Positions 62,183 through 64,000 of a stretch of DNA of 64,000 nucleotides are shown here, one piece after another. Origin of the DNA: Nocardia acididurans (GTDB lineage: Bacteria > Actinomycetota > Actinomycetes > Mycobacteriales > Mycobacteriaceae); assembly GCF_016741815.1 (NCBI RefSeq), contig NZ_JAERRJ010000002.1, forward strand, positions 744,001 through 808,000, in the 5' to 3' direction. Both the position numbers and the translations under genes were made by a program. The notes below the pieces were generated by a model. It saw only the letters and a program-made list of their open reading frames with translations. It searched no databases and was not told the origin of the DNA. Position 1 is the stretch's first letter, and the number at the start of each line of letters is the position of its first letter.

Positions 62183-64000
62183 TTACGCGTCCTTGGCGGA
62201 GGTGGTGTCGGCGTCGGTCGCCGGGCTGTCGCCGGCCGCCGCGGCGTCGGCGGTCGCGTCGGAATCGGCGCTCACGTCGGCGTCGGCCGGATTGTCCTCG
62301 GCTTCGTCGTCCTCGTCACTGCCGTCGAACCAGTCGTCGGGATCGTCGGAATCCTCTTCGCCGTCATGGCTTTCCGGGGCGCCGCCCTCGGCCAGCTCGG
62401 CGGCACGGTCCTCGGCGTCGGTCTCGCCGTCATGGTCGGCGGAGGCCGCGTTCATGAACCAGGTGAGCGCCTCCTCGCCACGATCGGCGGCCAGGAGCGC
62501 CTCGGCGTAGGCGTAGAACAGGCGCGCGGAGGCCGAGCCGGTGCGGGACGGATCCAGTTCGGCGGTCTGCAGGGTCACCACGGCCTGGTCGTACTGGCCG
62601 AGATCCATGCGCGCGCCCGCCACCACAATGCGCAGTTCGGTGGCCTCGTCACCGGTCAGGGCGCGGGCCTCGTCACTGCGGCCGAGTTCGATGGCGCGCT
62701 CCGGACGGCCGAGACCACGCTCGCAGTCGGCCATGACGGCCAGCAGGCCGGAACCGCCGGACATGCGGCGCGCGGTGCGCAGCTCGGACAGCGCCTCGGC
62801 CCACTCACCGGCGTGGTAGGCGGCGACACCGGCGGTCTCCCGCACGACGGCGATACGGCCGGCGCGCTGACGGGCCGCGCGGGCATGCGCGAGGGCCGCC
62901 TCGGGATCCTCGTCGAGCAGCTGGGCCACCATCACCAGGTGACGGGCGACGGCCTCGGCATTGCTCTTGTCCAGGCTCAGCAGGTCGCGACGGACAGCCG
63001 GTTCGAGATCGGAGGCCTGCACGTCGTCCGGCAGGGCCGGCTCGTCCGGACGGCCCGAACGACGCTCGCCGCCACCGGTGCCCCGAGCGCCCTCGCCGCC
63101 CCGGCGGCGATCGTCACCGGAGAAGGAACGCTGCGGACGATCCGAGCCGGAACGATCCCGCTCGGGGCGATCGGAACGCTCGGACCGGTCGCGGTCGAAA
63201 CCGCCCGCATTGTCGCGCTTGTCGCCGAAACCGCTGCGGCCGAAGCTCTTCCGGTCGTCACGGTCGCCACGGTCGCGGTTGAAGTCGCGGCCGCTCTCGC
63301 GGTCATCGCGGTTGCGGTTGGAACCACCCCGGTCATCACGACCACCGGAACGATCGAAGCCACCCCGGCCGCCCGCGCGATCATCGCGCGAACGGTAACC
63401 ACCGCGGTCCTCGCGACCCTCACCGGAACGGTTGAAACCGCCGCGGTTGCTGTCACGGTCGTCGCGGTTGCGGTTGAAACCACCACGATCATCACGACCG
63501 CCGGAACGGTTGAAGCCACCACCGCGATTGCCCTCACGGTCATCACGAGAACGGTTGAAGCCACCATGATCGTCGCGGTTGCCGCTGTCACGGTTGAATC
63601 CGCCGCGATCCTCGCGGTTGCCGCCGTCACGGTTGAAACCACCACGACCACCGTCGCGGTCATCCCGGTTGCGATTGAAACCACCACGATCATCACGACC
63701 ACCGGAACGGTTGAAGCCACCACCGCGATTGCCTTCACGGTCATCACGAGAACGGTTGAAGCCACCACGATCGTCGCGGCCTTCGCCGGAGCGGTTGAAA
63801 CCGCCGCCACGGTTGCCGTCGCGATCGTCACGGGAACGGTTGAAGCCGCCGCGGTTGCCGTCGCGGCCTTCGCCGGAGCGGTTGAAACCGCCACCGCGGT
63901 TGCCCTCGCGATCATCACGCGAGCGGTTGAAACCGCCGCCGCGATTGCCCTCGCGGTCATCGCGGGAACGGTTGAAGCCGCCACGATCGTCGCGGTTGCC
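62183..64000 (-). CDS. TPR-like protein with RGG-repeat N-terminal extension (Rv1691-like), 5' part beyond the window
   Basis: At least 605 residues are visible; the start lies past 64000. The visible C-terminal 280 residues hold helical TPR-type pairs (VARHLVMVAQLLDEDPEAALAHARAARQR, HAGEWAEALSELRTARRMSG, LGQYDQAVVTLQTAELD, SARLFYAYAEALLAADRGEEALTWFMNAA) and an acidic Asp/Glu/Ala tail. The N-terminal part is a long RGG and FNRS repeat (at least 260 residues). The neighbouring phosphatase fits an Rv1692-Rv1691 order. The frame stays open across the repeats, unlike the antisense frames, because repeat units are whole codons. Confidence 0.88.
   Translation of the reverse strand, partial: GNRDDRGGFNRSRDDREGNRGGGFNRSRDDREGNRGGGFNRSGEGRDGNRGGFNRSRDDRDGNRGGGFNRSGEGRDDRGGFNRSRDDREGNRGGGFNRSGGRDDRGGFNRNRDDRDGGRGGFNRDGGNREDRGGFNRDSGNRDDHGGFNRSRDDREGNRGGGFNRSGGRDDRGGFNRNRDDRDSNRGGFNRSGEGREDRGGYRSRDDRAGGRGGFDRSGGRDDRGGSNRNRDDRESGRDFNRDRGDRDDRKSFGRSGFGDKRDNAGGFDRDRSERSDRPERDRSGSDRPQRSFSGDDRRRGGEGARGTGGGERRSGRPDEPALPDDVQASDLEPAVRRDLLSLDKSNAEAVARHLVMVAQLLDEDPEAALAHARAARQRAGRIAVVRETAGVAAYHAGEWAEALSELRTARRMSGGSGLLAVMADCERGLGRPERAIELGRSDEARALTGDEATELRIVVAGARMDLGQYDQAVVTLQTAELDPSRTGSASARLFYAYAEALLAADRGEEALTWFMNAASADHDGETDAEDRAAELAEGGAPESHDGEEDSDDPDDWFDGSDEDDEAEDNPADADVSADSDATADAAAAGDSPATDADTTSAKDA
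63230..64000 (-). repeat. In-frame tandem repeat encoding GGFNRS-type RGG units
   Basis: Repeats of about 24-48 bp read GNRGGGFNRS, RDDREGNRGG, GEGRDGNRGGFNRS and RDDRGGFNRN on the minus strand. They are near-identical and keep codon phase. The array reaches the window edge, so the full count is not visible. This is coding low-complexity DNA, not CRISPR. Confidence 0.85.

Noticed and set aside
62977-63984. 335-residue Ala/Thr/Val-rich minus-strand frame
   Set aside because: It is an alternative frame of the RGG repeat DNA. The frame that gives GGFNRS units joins to the TPR protein and is the real one.
63230-64000. CRISPR-like repeats
   Set aside because: Units are irregular, in codon phase and without unique spacers of equal length.

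Overview
The window is high-GC actinobacterial chromosome, most likely from a Nocardia or close relative. The genes are dense, many start codons are GTG, and many neighbours overlap by 4 bp. From about 40.1 kb to the end, the gene order matches the Mycobacterium tuberculosis block Rv1713 back to Rv1691, as I recall it: der, cmk, rluB-like, scpB, scpA, parA-like, xerD, Nudix, pyrG, mctB/steB, steA, recN, nadK, tlyA, a small Rv1693-like protein, a HAD phosphatase and an Rv1691-like TPR protein. I see no rRNA, tRNA, CRISPR array, insertion sequence or prophage.

Layout. 0.2-6.3 kb holds accessory genes: a lipoprotein serine hydrolase, a small membrane protein, a broken P-loop kinase, a TerD-nuclease-like fusion, a DUF4304-like protein and a lone GvpL/GvpF protein. 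6.4-21.3 kb is a redox block, all on the minus strand and read from high to low coordinates: a secreted beta-helix protein, a molybdopterin oxidoreductase, nuoA, a cysteine-free His-rich protein with NuoB-like and NuoD-like parts, nuoH, J, K, L, M, N, then a multicopper oxidase, a ZIP-type metal permease and a Tat/lipoprotein Rieske protein. The electron-input subunits of complex I (B, C, D, E, F, G, I) are absent, so this is a proton-pumping membrane arm beside metal and redox proteins. 21.4-34.8 kb is mixed: DUF1269, LuxR-type and PadR regulators, pentapeptide protein, SnoaL-like protein, aldo/keto reductase, phosphoketolase, GNAT, acyltransferase, and an ABC exporter divergent from its TetR regulator. 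34.9-39.5 kb carries two tandem receptor Ser/Thr kinases fused to LivJ-type substrate-binding domains. 40.1-64 kb is the conserved cell-cycle, nucleotide and RNA-modification block, interrupted by a small secreted/SRPBCC/SnoaL/TetR island (53.6-56.0 kb) and a methyltransferase (60.2 kb).

How the genes work together. The conserved block joins chromosome condensation (ScpA, ScpB, ParA-like, XerD), repair (RecN), CTP and CMP/dCMP supply (PyrG, Cmk), NADP supply (NadK) and ribosome maturation (Der, RluB-like, TlyA). Two of its proteins, RluB-like and the TPR protein at the right edge, carry long RGG-type low-complexity extensions. In the redox block, the His-rich Nuo-linked protein, the His/Met-rich multicopper oxidase and the ZIP permease suggest a metal-linked respiratory complex; that link is inference. 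Several divergent gene pairs have clear inverted-repeat operators between them. The most novel items are the orphan Nuo arm with its His-rich adaptor, the receptor-kinase pair (one with HRD changed to HWD), and the TerD-PD-(D/E)XK fusion.
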